A DNA stretch of 64,000 bases from Phycisphaerae bacterium (GCA_022180725.1 BQMO01000005.1:1-64000), one strand, 5' to 3'; counted from the first letter of the stretch, positions 52,866 through 62,414 are shown. Notes: generated by a model not told the origin, from the sequence alone. Made by a program: numbers and translations.

Positions 52866-54755
52866 ATGAAAAGAGGTTCGAATACAATCCGCCCGAGCGG
52901 AGCGGCTCGTCTCATCGCGGCGCTGTCTCTGGCCGCCGGGGTCCCGGCCGCCACCGCGGGGACATTCTTCGCCGTCGTAGCCGCGTCACTCGCGGGGCTG
53001 CCGCCACCCGAAGCGCCGCCGGAGAACCCGGTGACGGAATCCAAGCGCGTGCTGGGGAAGATTCTGTTCTGGGATGAGCAGTTGTCGAGCGACAACACGA
53101 TGTCGTGCGGCTCATGCCACATGCCCGAGGTCGGGAGCGTGCACCCAAGCCTTCAGGTCTCGCCCGGGGCCGACGGCATCTTCGGCACCGACGACGACGG
53201 GCACGGCACGCCGGGCGTGATCCGCACGGACGTGAACGGGCGGTATGACCCCTCGGCGACGTTCGGCTGCGGGCGGCAGGTGACCAACCGGATCGCCCCG
53301 CCGGTGATCATGGCGGCGTACTTTCCCGAGTTGCGGTGGGACGGGAGCGCAAGTTCCACGTACACGAACCCGCAGACGGGGCAGGTGGTGATCCCCGAGG
53401 GCGGGTCGCTGGAAAGCCAATCGGGCGCGCCCGTGCTGAACCACCTGGAAATGTCGGACCCCGGGCGCACGTGGGCGCAGGTGGGCGAAAAACTCGCGCG
53501 GGTCAGGCCGATGGCCTTGGCGACCAACCTCCCCGCGGACGTGGCGGCGGTACTGGGGGATGGGGTGATGTACGGCGACCTCTTCGCCGCGGCCTTCGGC
53601 GATAGCGAGGTCAACGCGCAGCGCATGGCCTTTGCCCTGGCGACGTATCAGCGCACGCTCGTGCCCGATCAGACGCCCTTCGACGCCTTCATGGCCGGCG
53701 ACACCGGCGCGCTCACCGCGTCGCAGCAGCAGGGGCTGGCCATCTTCAACTCCACCAACTCGGCGTGCCTGCTCTGCCACCAGGGTGACACGTTCACCGA
53801 CGGCACGTTCGCGAACATCGGGGTACGCCCGCCGGCGGAAGACCTCGGGCGTCAACTGGTGACGGGCGTCCCCTCGCACCGCGGGAAGTTCAAGACGCCC
53901 AGCCTGCGCAATGTGGGCCTGCGCGGTCGCTACATGCACAACGGGCGCTTCGCCAGCGTCGCGCAGGTTGTGCAGTTCTACGCCCAGAACCCCGGCGCCC
54001 CCGAGCGCTTCCCCGACAACCTCGACCACATTCTCCAGTTCATCGTCATCACCCCCGCGCAGGTGCCCCCGCTGACCAACTTCCTCAACAACGCGCTCAC
54101 CGATCCGCGCGTGGCCAACAAGCAGTTCCCGTTCGATCGGCCCACGCTCTTCTTCGAGCGGAACGCCGATCACCTCGAACTGCTCCCAGATACGGGCGTG
54201 CCCGGGGCCGGCGACATGGTCCCCGCGATGATCGCCGTCACCCCGCCCATGATCGGCAACCAGGAGTTCAAGCTCGGCGTCTACAACGCCCTTGCGAACG
54301 CTCCGGCATGGGTGGTGATGTCCGCCAGCCCGCCGGTGAACGGGCGCGTGCCACAGGACACGCTCCTCGGCCCGTACACCCTGGGCGACAGCCCCTACGC
54401 GGGCGGCTACGCCACGCACCTGACGGCCCTGGCCCCCGGCGCCTTTGCCGACGGGCAGGTGATCTACGCCCAGTGGATCATCACCGACCCCGCGGCGGCG
54501 GGCGGGCAGGCGGCCTCCCAGGCCGTCAGGATCACCTTCTTCTGCCCGCGCGGCGGGTGCCCGCTCACCTGCGACGCCGACGTGAACTGTGACGGCGCCA
54601 TCAACGGGGTGGATGTCGAGATCCAGGAACTCGCCGTCGGCGGCGACATGGCCGACTACTGCCAGCCCGACGCCGACTTCAACCAGGACGGCGCGATCAA
54701 CGGCACCGACGTCGAGGCCGTCGAACTCGTCGTCGGCGGCGGGGCGTGCCCCTAG
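52866..54755 (+). CDS. Di-haem cytochrome c peroxidase/MauG-like protein with dockerin-like tail
   Basis: 629 residues, GGAGG upstream of the ATG. The leader is followed by LGKILFWDEQLSSDNTMSC. Haem motif 1 is C81-G-S-C84-H85, and motif 2 is C301-L-L-C304-H305. KTPSLRNVGLRGRYMHNGRF is the usual peroxidase block. The family reduces hydrogen peroxide or oxidises cofactors in the periplasm. After the peroxidase comes an Ig-like region of about 120 residues and the double dockerin-like module. A haem enzyme with such a tail is uncommon. Confidence 0.92.
   Translation: MKRGSNTIRPSGAARLIAALSLAAGVPAATAGTFFAVVAASLAGLPPPEAPPENPVTESKRVLGKILFWDEQLSSDNTMSCGSCHMPEVGSVHPSLQVSPGADGIFGTDDDGHGTPGVIRTDVNGRYDPSATFGCGRQVTNRIAPPVIMAAYFPELRWDGSASSTYTNPQTGQVVIPEGGSLESQSGAPVLNHLEMSDPGRTWAQVGEKLARVRPMALATNLPADVAAVLGDGVMYGDLFAAAFGDSEVNAQRMAFALATYQRTLVPDQTPFDAFMAGDTGALTASQQQGLAIFNSTNSACLLCHQGDTFTDGTFANIGVRPPAEDLGRQLVTGVPSHRGKFKTPSLRNVGLRGRYMHNGRFASVAQVVQFYAQNPGAPERFPDNLDHILQFIVITPAQVPPLTNFLNNALTDPRVANKQFPFDRPTLFFERNADHLELLPDTGVPGAGDMVPAMIAVTPPMIGNQEFKLGVYNALANAPAWVVMSASPPVNGRVPQDTLLGPYTLGDSPYAGGYATHLTALAPGAFADGQVIYAQWIITDPAAAGGQAASQAVRITFFCPRGGCPLTCDADVNCDGAINGVDVEIQELAVGGDMADYCQPDADFNQDGAINGTDVEAVELVVGGGACP
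54570..54755 (+). repeat. Dockerin-like module, copy 4
   Basis: 61 codons plus stop, ending GGGACP. Nearly identical at protein level to copy 1. Confidence 0.85.
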
Positions 54756-54916
54756 CCACCCCCTACGCGGGAGGGGGCAGGGGCATGGTCTGACAACTCC
54801 GTAACCGCCGGATGTTCCGGTGAACCGTCACGCCGCGACGCCGGAATGCTTCCGCCAATACCGCTCGGGTCCCTTCGCGGGCGCTCTATCATCCGCCCCG
54901 CGAAAGGACGCCCGAC

Positions 54917-56563
54917 ATGACCAAGTCCATGGACGCCATCATGGCCCTCTGCAAGCGCCGGGGCTTCATCTATCAGGCCTCCGAGATCTACGGCGGCATC
55001 AACGGCTTCTGGGATTACGGCCCGCTCGGCGCCCAGTTGAAGAAGAACCTCCGCGACGCCTGGTGGGAGGACATGATCCTCCGCCCGGCCTGGGGCAGGA
55101 GCGGCCCCAACGGCAAGCCCGTCCGCTGCGTCCCCGTCGAGACGTGCATCATCCAGCACCCCAAAGTCTGGGAAGCCAGTGGCCACCTGGCGGGATTCGC
55201 CGATCCGATGCGCAAGTGCCCGGGATGCGGCCACTTCGTTCGCGCGGACCAGTATTGGGAAACGATGGCTCAATGGTCCGAATGGCTGAACACGCTTATT
55301 CAAGGGTTTGAGCCGCACACCGGCCGCTACGACACCGAGGTCATCCTCAAGTGGGCCAGGACCAAGGGCAAGCGCGTCGCGCCAAATCTCGCCGTTGTTC
55401 GCAATCCAGAAGTCACGCTCGTGGCGCTGGCAACCCGGATCAACGGCCAGCCCGCCGCCCCGCTCGACATGAAGGAACTCGTGCAGTACCTGGGCACCGA
55501 GTTCCTGGAGAAAACCGGGCTTCAGGAGCCATGCCCTCGATGTGGAGCGCCGCTTGGTCAGCCCGCGCCGTTCAAGTTGATGTTCCAGTCGTGGTCCGGA
55601 GTCACGCAATCCGACGAAAACGTCGTCTACCTGCGCCCCGAAACAGCGCAAGGCATCTTCGTCCAGTTCAAGAATGTCACCGACACCACGCGCGTGAAGA
55701 TTCCCTTCGGCATCGGGAACGCAGGAAAATCATTCCGCAACGAAGTCACGCCGCGGAACTACACCTACCGCTCGCGCGAGTTCGAGCAGGCCGAACTGGA
55801 GTTCTTCTGCCACCCCGAAGAGTCCCAGGCGTGGTACGCCTTCTGGCGCGACTTCCGCATGGAGTGGTGGAAGTCCCTCGGCCTCGCGGGCGAGAACCTC
55901 ATCCTCCGCGAGCACGCCAAGGACGAACTCTCGCACTACAGCCAGGGCACCAGCGACGTGGAGTACCGCTTCCCCTTCACGGCCCCCGGCTTCGGCGAAC
56001 TCGAGGGCATCGCCCACCGCGGCGACTACGACCTCACTCAGCACGCCAAGCACTCCGGGGCCAAACTCGAGTACAACGACACCGACCGCGGCGAGATTCT
56101 CCCCAACGGCGGGCGGCGCGGCGAGCGCTACCTCCCCCACTGCATCGAACCGGCCGCGGGCCTCGACCGCGGCGTCCTCGCCCTCCTCTGCGAGGCGTAC
56201 ACCAAGGACGAAACCCGCGCCAGCCCGGAGTTCCTGAAACTCCACCCGCGTCTCGCTCCTGTCAAGGCCGCGATCTTTCCGCTGGTGGCCAAGGACGGCA
56301 TGCCCGAGGTGGCCGAGAAACTCCACGCCGACCTCGCGGCCAGGTTCTGGCGACAGGGCGCCGTCGAAATGGATGAGAAACAAAGTATCGGCAAGCGCTA
56401 CGCCCGCATGGACGAAGCGGGCACGCCGTACTGCTTCACCATCGACGGTGACACACTGACCAACCAGACGGTGACCTGCCGTGACCGCGACAGCGGCCAG
56501 CAGACCCGCCTCGCCATCGACCAGGTGGGGGCGTTCCTGGCGGAGAAACTGGGGCAGGCCTGA
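54917..56563 (+). CDS. glyQS: Glycyl-tRNA synthetase, alpha2 (eukaryote/archaea type)
   Basis: 548 residues; charges tRNA-Gly. Class II core: motif 1 region YGGINGFWDYGPLGAQLKKN, motif 2 FRNEVTPRNYTYRSREFEQAELEF, motif 3 VIEPAAG variant HCIEPAAGLDRGVLALL. Two zinc-like Cys pairs (CPGCGHF, CPRCGAP) sit in the insertion. RPETAQGIFVQF is a family mark. This is the dimeric type rather than the alpha2-beta2 (GlyQ/GlyS) of most bacteria. The next gene on the same strand starts 89 bp later. Confidence 0.96.
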   Translation: MTKSMDAIMALCKRRGFIYQASEIYGGINGFWDYGPLGAQLKKNLRDAWWEDMILRPAWGRSGPNGKPVRCVPVETCIIQHPKVWEASGHLAGFADPMRKCPGCGHFVRADQYWETMAQWSEWLNTLIQGFEPHTGRYDTEVILKWARTKGKRVAPNLAVVRNPEVTLVALATRINGQPAAPLDMKELVQYLGTEFLEKTGLQEPCPRCGAPLGQPAPFKLMFQSWSGVTQSDENVVYLRPETAQGIFVQFKNVTDTTRVKIPFGIGNAGKSFRNEVTPRNYTYRSREFEQAELEFFCHPEESQAWYAFWRDFRMEWWKSLGLAGENLILREHAKDELSHYSQGTSDVEYRFPFTAPGFGELEGIAHRGDYDLTQHAKHSGAKLEYNDTDRGEILPNGGRRGERYLPHCIEPAAGLDRGVLALLCEAYTKDETRASPEFLKLHPRLAPVKAAIFPLVAKDGMPEVAEKLHADLAARFWRQGAVEMDEKQSIGKRYARMDEAGTPYCFTIDGDTLTNQTVTCRDRDSGQQTRLAIDQVGAFLAEKLGQA

Positions 56564-56652
56564 AGGTGGCGTCGGGGCGGGCGGCGTATCCGAGATCGCC
56601 GAAGCGGTTTACAATCCCGCGTCGGCCGATCACGCCGGGGAAGGAGCCGCCC

Positions 56653-57627
56653 ATGGACGCCGGGAAGAAGATCAACTACAACAACATCGTGGACTCGGAG
56701 GAGGCCCGCCTGGCGCAGGCCAACTGCGACGCGGCCCCGGGGAAGCACGCCTGGGAGATCGACGCCGACACGTTCTACATCACCCAGCACTACGAGCGCT
56801 ACAGCCCGGAGAACCACGACGTGTGGCGCGACCTGTTCGACCGCCGCTGGACGGTGCTCGAGCGGCAGGTATCGCGGCAGTTCATCGAGGGGATGCGGAT
56901 TCTGCGGCTGACGCGGGATCGGTTGCCGCTGCTCGATGACCATGTCCTCCAGGCCGACCACACCGTGGCCGGGGGCGTGGTGCTGAAGAAGGGGACGAAA
57001 CTCGACGGGATCAACAAGTTCCTGCAAGCCCAGAGCAACTGGGCGAGTTACGGCGTGCCGGGGTATCTCCCGCAAAAGGCCTTCTTCGCGTGCCTGGCGC
57101 AGCGCGAGTTCCCCACCACCGTGCTCATCCGCCCGCGCGAGGTGATGGACTACCTGCCCGAGCCGGACATTTTCCACGACGTCTTCGGGCACGTGCCGCT
57201 GCACACGCTGAAGGTGTTCGCGGACTTTTTGCAGACGTACGGCAAGGCGGCGCTGCTGTGCGACGACACCGAGCACATCCTGCGGCTGGGGCGGCTGTTC
57301 TGGTTTACGGTCGAGTTCGGGCTGATCCGCGAGGACGGCAAGGTCAAGGTGTACGGGAGCGGGCTGGTGTCGAGCCACGCCGAGAGCCAGTACGCCCTCG
57401 AAGGCCAGTGGGAGAAGAAGGGCGAGTCGGTGCCCGACTGCACGCCGCGGCCGGTGGCGCAGTGGCGGCCGTTTGACCTGGAGCGCATCTGCGGCACCGA
57501 CTTCGAGATCCACCACTTCCAGCCGATCTACTACGTGCTGGAGAGTTTCGAGCAGTTGCGCGACGCGATGAACACGTACGCGGAGCGCGTGCTCGGCGAG
57601 GCGGGGCTGGCCAAGGCGCGCGGGTAA
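56653..57627 (+). CDS. phhA: Phenylalanine 4-monooxygenase (aromatic amino acid hydroxylase)
   Basis: 324 residues from the ATG at 56653, with AAGGAG six nt upstream; the open frame to 56566 is discarded. The enzyme makes tyrosine from phenylalanine with pterin and non-haem iron. Ligands are visible: His175 and His180 in PDIFHDVFGHVP and Glu221 in FWFTVEFGL, with the same spacing as in bacterial PheH. No regulatory ACT domain, as in bacterial forms. No pterin dehydratase gene is adjacent. Confidence 0.93.
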   Translation: MDAGKKINYNNIVDSEEARLAQANCDAAPGKHAWEIDADTFYITQHYERYSPENHDVWRDLFDRRWTVLERQVSRQFIEGMRILRLTRDRLPLLDDHVLQADHTVAGGVVLKKGTKLDGINKFLQAQSNWASYGVPGYLPQKAFFACLAQREFPTTVLIRPREVMDYLPEPDIFHDVFGHVPLHTLKVFADFLQTYGKAALLCDDTEHILRLGRLFWFTVEFGLIREDGKVKVYGSGLVSSHAESQYALEGQWEKKGESVPDCTPRPVAQWRPFDLERICGTDFEIHHFQPIYYVLESFEQLRDAMNTYAERVLGEAGLAKARG

Positions 57628-57703
57628 GCCCTCGCCCTGCGGAACGTCTTCCGCGTATTCCGCCAGTTCCCGACGTCAGGGTGCGACGGCGTCATACCCG
57701 CCG

Positions 57704-57889
57704 TCATGGGCACGCGGCCCCGCCCAGGACTTCCGACACCGCCTCGACGTCAAACCCGTTGGCCGCCCCGTCGCCGTTGAAGTCCGCGTCCTCCTGGCAG
57801 AAGTCGGCGAAGTCGCCTCCCACGGCGGCCTCGATGGCGACGAGGTCCAGCCCGTTCTCCTGTCCGTCGCAGTTCACGTCGGCGCTGCA
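57704..57889 (-). repeat. Dockerin-like module, copy 5
   Basis: 61 codons plus stop, ending GGAACP. Most divergent first loop among the five. Confidence 0.85.
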
Positions 57890-59557
57890 CGTCGGCCCGA
57901 GCGCCAGCCGCACCATCGCCATCTCGATAGGCGCCCCCTTGCCCGTCTGCTCCCACAACTGGTGCAGCACCTGCCCCCACGTGTTCGTCGTGTTGTTGTC
58001 GCGGAGCATCTCGATGTAGTGCCGCGGGGTCTGCTGATAGAACACGCGCACCTCGGCCTCGACGGCTCCGGCGGGGATGACAAAGCGCGGCTCGTCCCAG
58101 TGCTGCCCGTCGGCGTACGTCCACCCGACCACGGGCGCGCCCTCGGCCTCGTAGATCGCGTTGGTGAAGCCCCGGGGGGGGATCCGGTTGTCTTTCTCGA
58201 TCGTGTCGGCCAGGGCCATGCGCCCCGTGACGCCCGCGGGCAAGCCCGTGATCTGGGCCGCGTCGGCGCTCAGGCCCACGAGCATCTCGTAGACGACGGT
58301 GGAACTCTCGTCGAGGTGGGCTTCGGCGTCGTCGTAGTGCCCATACTCGTACACCAGCGAGCCGTCGGCGGCCAGCAGCCGCACGTTCACCCACACGCGC
58401 CGGCCCTCGATGTGCCCGGTGGGCAGTTTGTGCCCGGACTCGTTCACCACGCGCACCGTCAGCGTGCGCAGCGACTGGCTGGCCGAGAGCGTGACCGCGC
58501 TGCGGAGCATGTCGACCGCCCGGGCGCGCCCGCGCGCGATGGACGCCTGGTTGATGCTCGGGTCGTTGGCCGTGTAGGCGGCGATCACGTCGAGCATCTG
58601 GGCCGAGGCGCCCGCGAAGGTGTGGTGCGCCAGGTCGGGGTGCTCGTTCGTGAAGAACGTGTTGGCGCCGACGATCCCCGGCATGTGGCAATCCTGGCAC
58701 GACGAGACGACCGGCCCGCGCGTGCCCCCGAAGCGCCCGCCCATGTCGACCCCGCCCGCGGCGAAGGCGCTCAGCCGCCACTCGGTATACGTGCGCTCCA
58801 GCGGGAACTGCGTCGCCGGGTTGGTGTCGGGCGTGGGGGCGTCGATGGCGTTGTAGCGGTACGACCCGTCCGGCCGCCGCGACACCGCCACGTTCCCCAC
58901 CTCGTGGCACGTCCCGCAGAAGTTCCCGGTCTTGTGGAAGGGCGAATGGATCACCTCGTGCAGCGGCTCCAGATTCGTCCGCGCGGCGCGGCGCGTGCCC
59001 GTCGGGTCGAGCACGAACATCGCGTTCGCGTAGTACTGCGGCGGGACGCCCTCCAGCCCGGCGAGAATGGCCTGATCTTCCGGCGGACTCGTGCCCTCGC
59101 GGTAGATCGGGTCCACCATCGAATGGCAGAAGTGGCACGCCACGCCCTCGCGGTCGAGGCTGGTGAGCGCCGAGCCGTCCGGGGGCAGGGCGTTGCCCGT
59201 CACCCAGGTCATCGGCACGTGGCACTTCATGCAGAAGTACCCCGCGTTGGCGACATCCTGGTTGGCGGTGGTCATCTGCGCCCAGAAGAGCGGGTCGTGC
59301 CCGCCCAGGCCCATGAGGCTCCCCTCCCACGACGCGGTGTGGTCCCCCTCGGGATCGAAGTCCCCGTGACACCACGCGCAGTTCGACGACGACGTGATGG
59401 CCATCGGCCCGACAGCCGCCATTTTCGTCCCGGGTAGTTTGAAGTCGTTGAGGGTGAGTTCGATGATGGCGGCGACGGCGGCCGAGGCGACCAGCCCGAC
59501 GATGGTGAGCACCACGATCCATTGTCTGACGTTCGGCGTACGGAACAGCGCGTTCAT
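57704..59557 (-). CDS. Pentahaem cytochrome c with dockerin-like tail
   Basis: 617 residues from the ATG at 59557 with AGGAG upstream. An uncleaved helix or leader (about 12-35) is followed by haem motifs CAWCH (60-64), CMKCH (109-113), CHFCH (141-145), CGTCH and CQDCH, five CxxCH in all. The middle is like the NrfA/HAO-related multihaem and cytochrome c552 group with HKTGNFCGTC. The last third holds a beta-rich part (VRVVNESGHKLPTGHIEGRRVW) and the double dockerin-like module, here more divergent (DVNCDGQENGLDL, DFNGDGAANGFDVE). It is coupled by overlap to the upstream polyferredoxin gene. Confidence 0.9.
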   Translation of the reverse strand: MNALFRTPNVRQWIVVLTIVGLVASAAVAAIIELTLNDFKLPGTKMAAVGPMAITSSSNCAWCHGDFDPEGDHTASWEGSLMGLGGHDPLFWAQMTTANQDVANAGYFCMKCHVPMTWVTGNALPPDGSALTSLDREGVACHFCHSMVDPIYREGTSPPEDQAILAGLEGVPPQYYANAMFVLDPTGTRRAARTNLEPLHEVIHSPFHKTGNFCGTCHEVGNVAVSRRPDGSYRYNAIDAPTPDTNPATQFPLERTYTEWRLSAFAAGGVDMGGRFGGTRGPVVSSCQDCHMPGIVGANTFFTNEHPDLAHHTFAGASAQMLDVIAAYTANDPSINQASIARGRARAVDMLRSAVTLSASQSLRTLTVRVVNESGHKLPTGHIEGRRVWVNVRLLAADGSLVYEYGHYDDAEAHLDESSTVVYEMLVGLSADAAQITGLPAGVTGRMALADTIEKDNRIPPRGFTNAIYEAEGAPVVGWTYADGQHWDEPRFVIPAGAVEAEVRVFYQQTPRHYIEMLRDNNTTNTWGQVLHQLWEQTGKGAPIEMAMVRLALGPTCSADVNCDGQENGLDLVAIEAAVGGDFADFCQEDADFNGDGAANGFDVEAVSEVLGGAACP

Positions 59558-61527
59558 GGATGTCGCTCCTGCGTGGAGGGTGAGGGTTCGGAATGTGGTA
59601 TTTCGAGTGAGGCGAGATGCCGGGCGGCGTTGGTCAAGGACTGGCTCGCCGCGGGGATGCGTTCGGCCCCGCGACGCAGCACCTCCAACGCCTGATCGCG
59701 GGCGCCGACCTGGGCGAGTTCCTGCGCCAGCGTCATGCACAGCCCCGCGTCGAGCGGCCTGAGTTCGGCGGCGCGCCGCAGGTCGTCGAGGCCCTCGGCG
59801 CTCCGCCCCTGCGCCAGACGCATCATGCCGCGATCGGCCAGGATGACGCCGTCGCGCGGCGCCTCGGTCAGGCGCGCCGCAAGCAGCGCCTCGGCCCCGG
59901 GCTGATCCCCCGACGTGAACCGCAGCACCGCCAGCGCCGACCGCGCCCGCGAGGCGCTCGGGTGCGCTTCGACATACGCCGCAAGGTCGGTCATGGCCGC
60001 GTCGGCTCGCCCCAGGAACAGCATCAGGTCCGCGGCCAGGAGCGCGTGGTGCTCATGCGCACGATCACTCCGAACGAGTTCACGCAGCGTGCCCTCCGCC
60101 CGGTCCGGCTCGCCCAGCACCAGGTGCAGCCAGGCCCGCCGCGTCTCGGCGGACGGAGTGCACGCCAGGCCGATCCCGCCTCGGGTCACCGGCCCGGCCA
60201 GGGTGTACAGGCGCAGCGCCCGCGCCGCTGACGATCGCTGGGCCTCGTCCACGGGCACGCCGCGGGCCAGATCGTCCCGCGTGATGTGCACGGCGTCGTC
60301 GTGCCGCTGGGCCGCGATGATCAGCCCACGCACCGCCAGCGACTGTGCCCCCAGCACGAGAAGCACGATCAGTGATCCCGAAAAAGAGATGCCCGCGGGG
60401 GTCAGCCGCCCATGACGCTTGACCACGATCCCGGCGACCCGCCCGTGCGGGTCGTGGAAAAGACGAACGGCCTTCCACGCGAGGTATCCGGCGATGGCCG
60501 CGAGTGATGCCGCGAGGAGCATCGGCACCGCGTCGTACAACCCGCGTGTCAGGAAGAACGTCGCCAGGAAGGCCCCGAGCACGATCAGTTCTTCGCCCCA
60601 TGTCAGGTCGAACTCGGCGCGCTTCGCGGCGGACGGATTCACCGCGGTCGATCGCCCCGCGCGGAGCGTCAGCGCCCCGTTCGGGCACGCCGCGACACAG
60701 TCGAGCGAGCGGATGCAATCGGTGTCGATCACACTCCCGTGCGCGCGGAGTTGCTCAAGCACGCGCACCCCCGCCGTGCACGCCGCCGTGCACTTCCCGC
60801 ACTGATCACACCGGGCGGCGTCGACCCGTACGCGGACCGGCGCAACCCGCGCCGCGGGGAGCAGGAACCCGCCGTACGGACAGACATACCGGCACAACCC
60901 CCGCGCGCCCAGGAACCACACCACGCCCACCCCGCTGACGAGCAGGAACGGGATCGCCACCCACACCCCGGGCAGGCCTTCCCAGAGATCGCCCGTGGTC
61001 CAGGCGCCGGACCACCCGACAAAGCCGGGGATCGCGGCGAGGGAAGATTCGGGCCAGGCCTGTCGGGCGACCGGGGCCAGGACCTCGCGCGACAGCGTGG
61101 GCCAGGCGAACATGTACAAGGCCAGTCCCAGCGGGATGTAGCCCAGCAGGCGTGCGCGGAAGAAATGCGGCCGACGCCCGAGCCGACGGAAGACCCACGC
61201 GGCGAGGTCCTGGAGCGCGCCCATGTGGCACGCCCACCCGCACATGAACCGCCCGAAGACGAGCGTCACCAGCAACGCCAGCGCGAACAGCACCGCCCCG
61301 GGATTGATCTCCCCTAGTTCCAGCGTGCGCATCGTGTCGGACAGAACGAACCGTGAGAAGGTGGACCCGGAAAGCCACCAATGAAGCATGTGGGCGATGA
61401 TCAGGACATGCACGGCGATGAGCGCGGCGGCTCGCCAGCGGGCAACACGGGCCCGCCGCGGCGCCTGTGGCAGTGGCCACGTGCGGTTCGCAGGTGATGG
61501 AATCGTGCCTTGATTACGGTCCGGCAT
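59554..61527 (-). CDS. NapH/CcoG-like membrane polyferredoxin with TPR region
   Basis: 657 residues from the ATG at 61527; the longer frame is not coding. Early helices carry FGRFMCGWACHMGALQD and later GLCRYVCPYGGF, the Cys pairs of the NapH/RdxA group. Ferredoxin clusters CDQCGKCTAAC and CIRSLDCVAACPNGAL follow, then several helices. The last 220 residues are TPR-like helical repeats (GDQPGAEALLAARLTEAP, LDDLRRAAELRPLDAGL). It could pass electrons from the membrane pool to the pentahaem protein, whose start overlaps this stop (ATGA). TPR fusion is unusual. Confidence 0.88.
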   Translation of the reverse strand: MPDRNQGTIPSPANRTWPLPQAPRRARVARWRAAALIAVHVLIIAHMLHWWLSGSTFSRFVLSDTMRTLELGEINPGAVLFALALLVTLVFGRFMCGWACHMGALQDLAAWVFRRLGRRPHFFRARLLGYIPLGLALYMFAWPTLSREVLAPVARQAWPESSLAAIPGFVGWSGAWTTGDLWEGLPGVWVAIPFLLVSGVGVVWFLGARGLCRYVCPYGGFLLPAARVAPVRVRVDAARCDQCGKCTAACTAGVRVLEQLRAHGSVIDTDCIRSLDCVAACPNGALTLRAGRSTAVNPSAAKRAEFDLTWGEELIVLGAFLATFFLTRGLYDAVPMLLAASLAAIAGYLAWKAVRLFHDPHGRVAGIVVKRHGRLTPAGISFSGSLIVLLVLGAQSLAVRGLIIAAQRHDDAVHITRDDLARGVPVDEAQRSSAARALRLYTLAGPVTRGGIGLACTPSAETRRAWLHLVLGEPDRAEGTLRELVRSDRAHEHHALLAADLMLFLGRADAAMTDLAAYVEAHPSASRARSALAVLRFTSGDQPGAEALLAARLTEAPRDGVILADRGMMRLAQGRSAEGLDDLRRAAELRPLDAGLCMTLAQELAQVGARDQALEVLRRGAERIPAASQSLTNAARHLASLEIPHSEPSPSTQERHP

Positions 61528-61568
61528 CCGGCGTACCCCGCGGAAGCGTAGTCTTAGATATGTAGATA

Positions 61569-61596
61569 GATATATCGTATTCTTGGCGCCGAGCAA
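61569..61596 (-). promoter_or_regulatory. Candidate promoter of the polyferredoxin-pentahaem operon
   Basis: On the minus strand TTGCTC (61591-61596) and TATATC (61569-61574) with 16-bp spacing, about 40 nt before the ATG at 61527. The site lies in an unusually AT-rich patch (about 61550-61585). Confidence 0.35.
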
Positions 61597-61633
61597 TCGG
61601 TGTTTTTGCGGGGGATTTACAGATTGTGGTGGG

Positions 61634-62380
61634 TCATCGGTTCGCCGAAAGCCCGGCGAGGATGTCCAGCACTCCCTCGACCTCGGGCCTGGGGGAGACA
61701 TAATCGGCACGGGCCTTGAGTTCGGGGGCGGCGTTGCTGGGGCAGCCGAACCAGGCGACATTGTCGCGGATGGCGAGGTCGCCGAGGGTGTCCCCGATGC
61801 CCGCGAGGCGCTCGCGGCGGAGGCCGACCATGGTCATGGCGCGGCGGAGGCCGGTCTCCTTGCTGACATGGGCGAGGTCGCAGTTGATCCATGCGACGGT
61901 GTTCGACACGCGCAAGGGCCATGACTCGCGCGCGAAGCGCTCGACCAGCATTGGTTTGAGGGTAAACAGCGCCGCGGTGTCGGGGTGCCAGAGCGAGATC
62001 GACGCGGTCTTGCCGGGCTGGACAACCACGCCCCGGGGAAGCAGGTCAACCCGGACCCACCGCTCGGCCTCGCGCACCGCGGCGAGGTGCTCGGGCAGGA
62101 TCGCCGGGTCGAGGTGAAACCCCTGCGTGCGCGGGTCGAAGACCCAGACGCCCATCTCGGCGACGCACGGCACGGTGGTGTTGTTCAAGAGGCGGCAGAG
62201 GCACTCCACAAAGGGCTGGGGCCGCCCCGAGCAGAGGGTGAGCACGGGCACGTCGCCGAGCAGTTCGGCCCGACGGTTGTGCTCGGCAATGCGGGTGAGC
62301 GACGCCGCGTCGAGCGGGGCCGAACTCTCCGGCCCGAGGCAGCCGTCGATATCGCAAATGATGGCGTCGAAGCGCGGCAC
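61634..62380 (-). CDS. HAD-superfamily hydrolase (phosphatase-like)
   Basis: 248 residues from a GTG at 62380 (VPRFDAIICDIDGCLG); the frame is open to 62539 but homology begins here. The nucleophile motif is DIDGC (Asp10, Asp12), followed by TLCSGRPQPF (motif II) and GIGDTLGDLAI (motif IV Asp). The arrangement matches type IIB HAD sugar phosphatases such as mannosyl-3-phosphoglycerate or sucrose phosphatase; the substrate is not assignable. The start is uncertain because no ribosome-binding site is seen. It diverges from the next gene with 34 bp between. Confidence 0.82.
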   Translation of the reverse strand: MPRFDAIICDIDGCLGPESSAPLDAASLTRIAEHNRRAELLGDVPVLTLCSGRPQPFVECLCRLLNNTTVPCVAEMGVWVFDPRTQGFHLDPAILPEHLAAVREAERWVRVDLLPRGVVVQPGKTASISLWHPDTAALFTLKPMLVERFARESWPLRVSNTVAWINCDLAHVSKETGLRRAMTMVGLRRERLAGIGDTLGDLAIRDNVAWFGCPSNAAPELKARADYVSPRPEVEGVLDILAGLSANR

Positions 62381-62414
62381 GGGGAGAGAGTAGGGGTCGG
62401 CTACCCTCTGCCCG

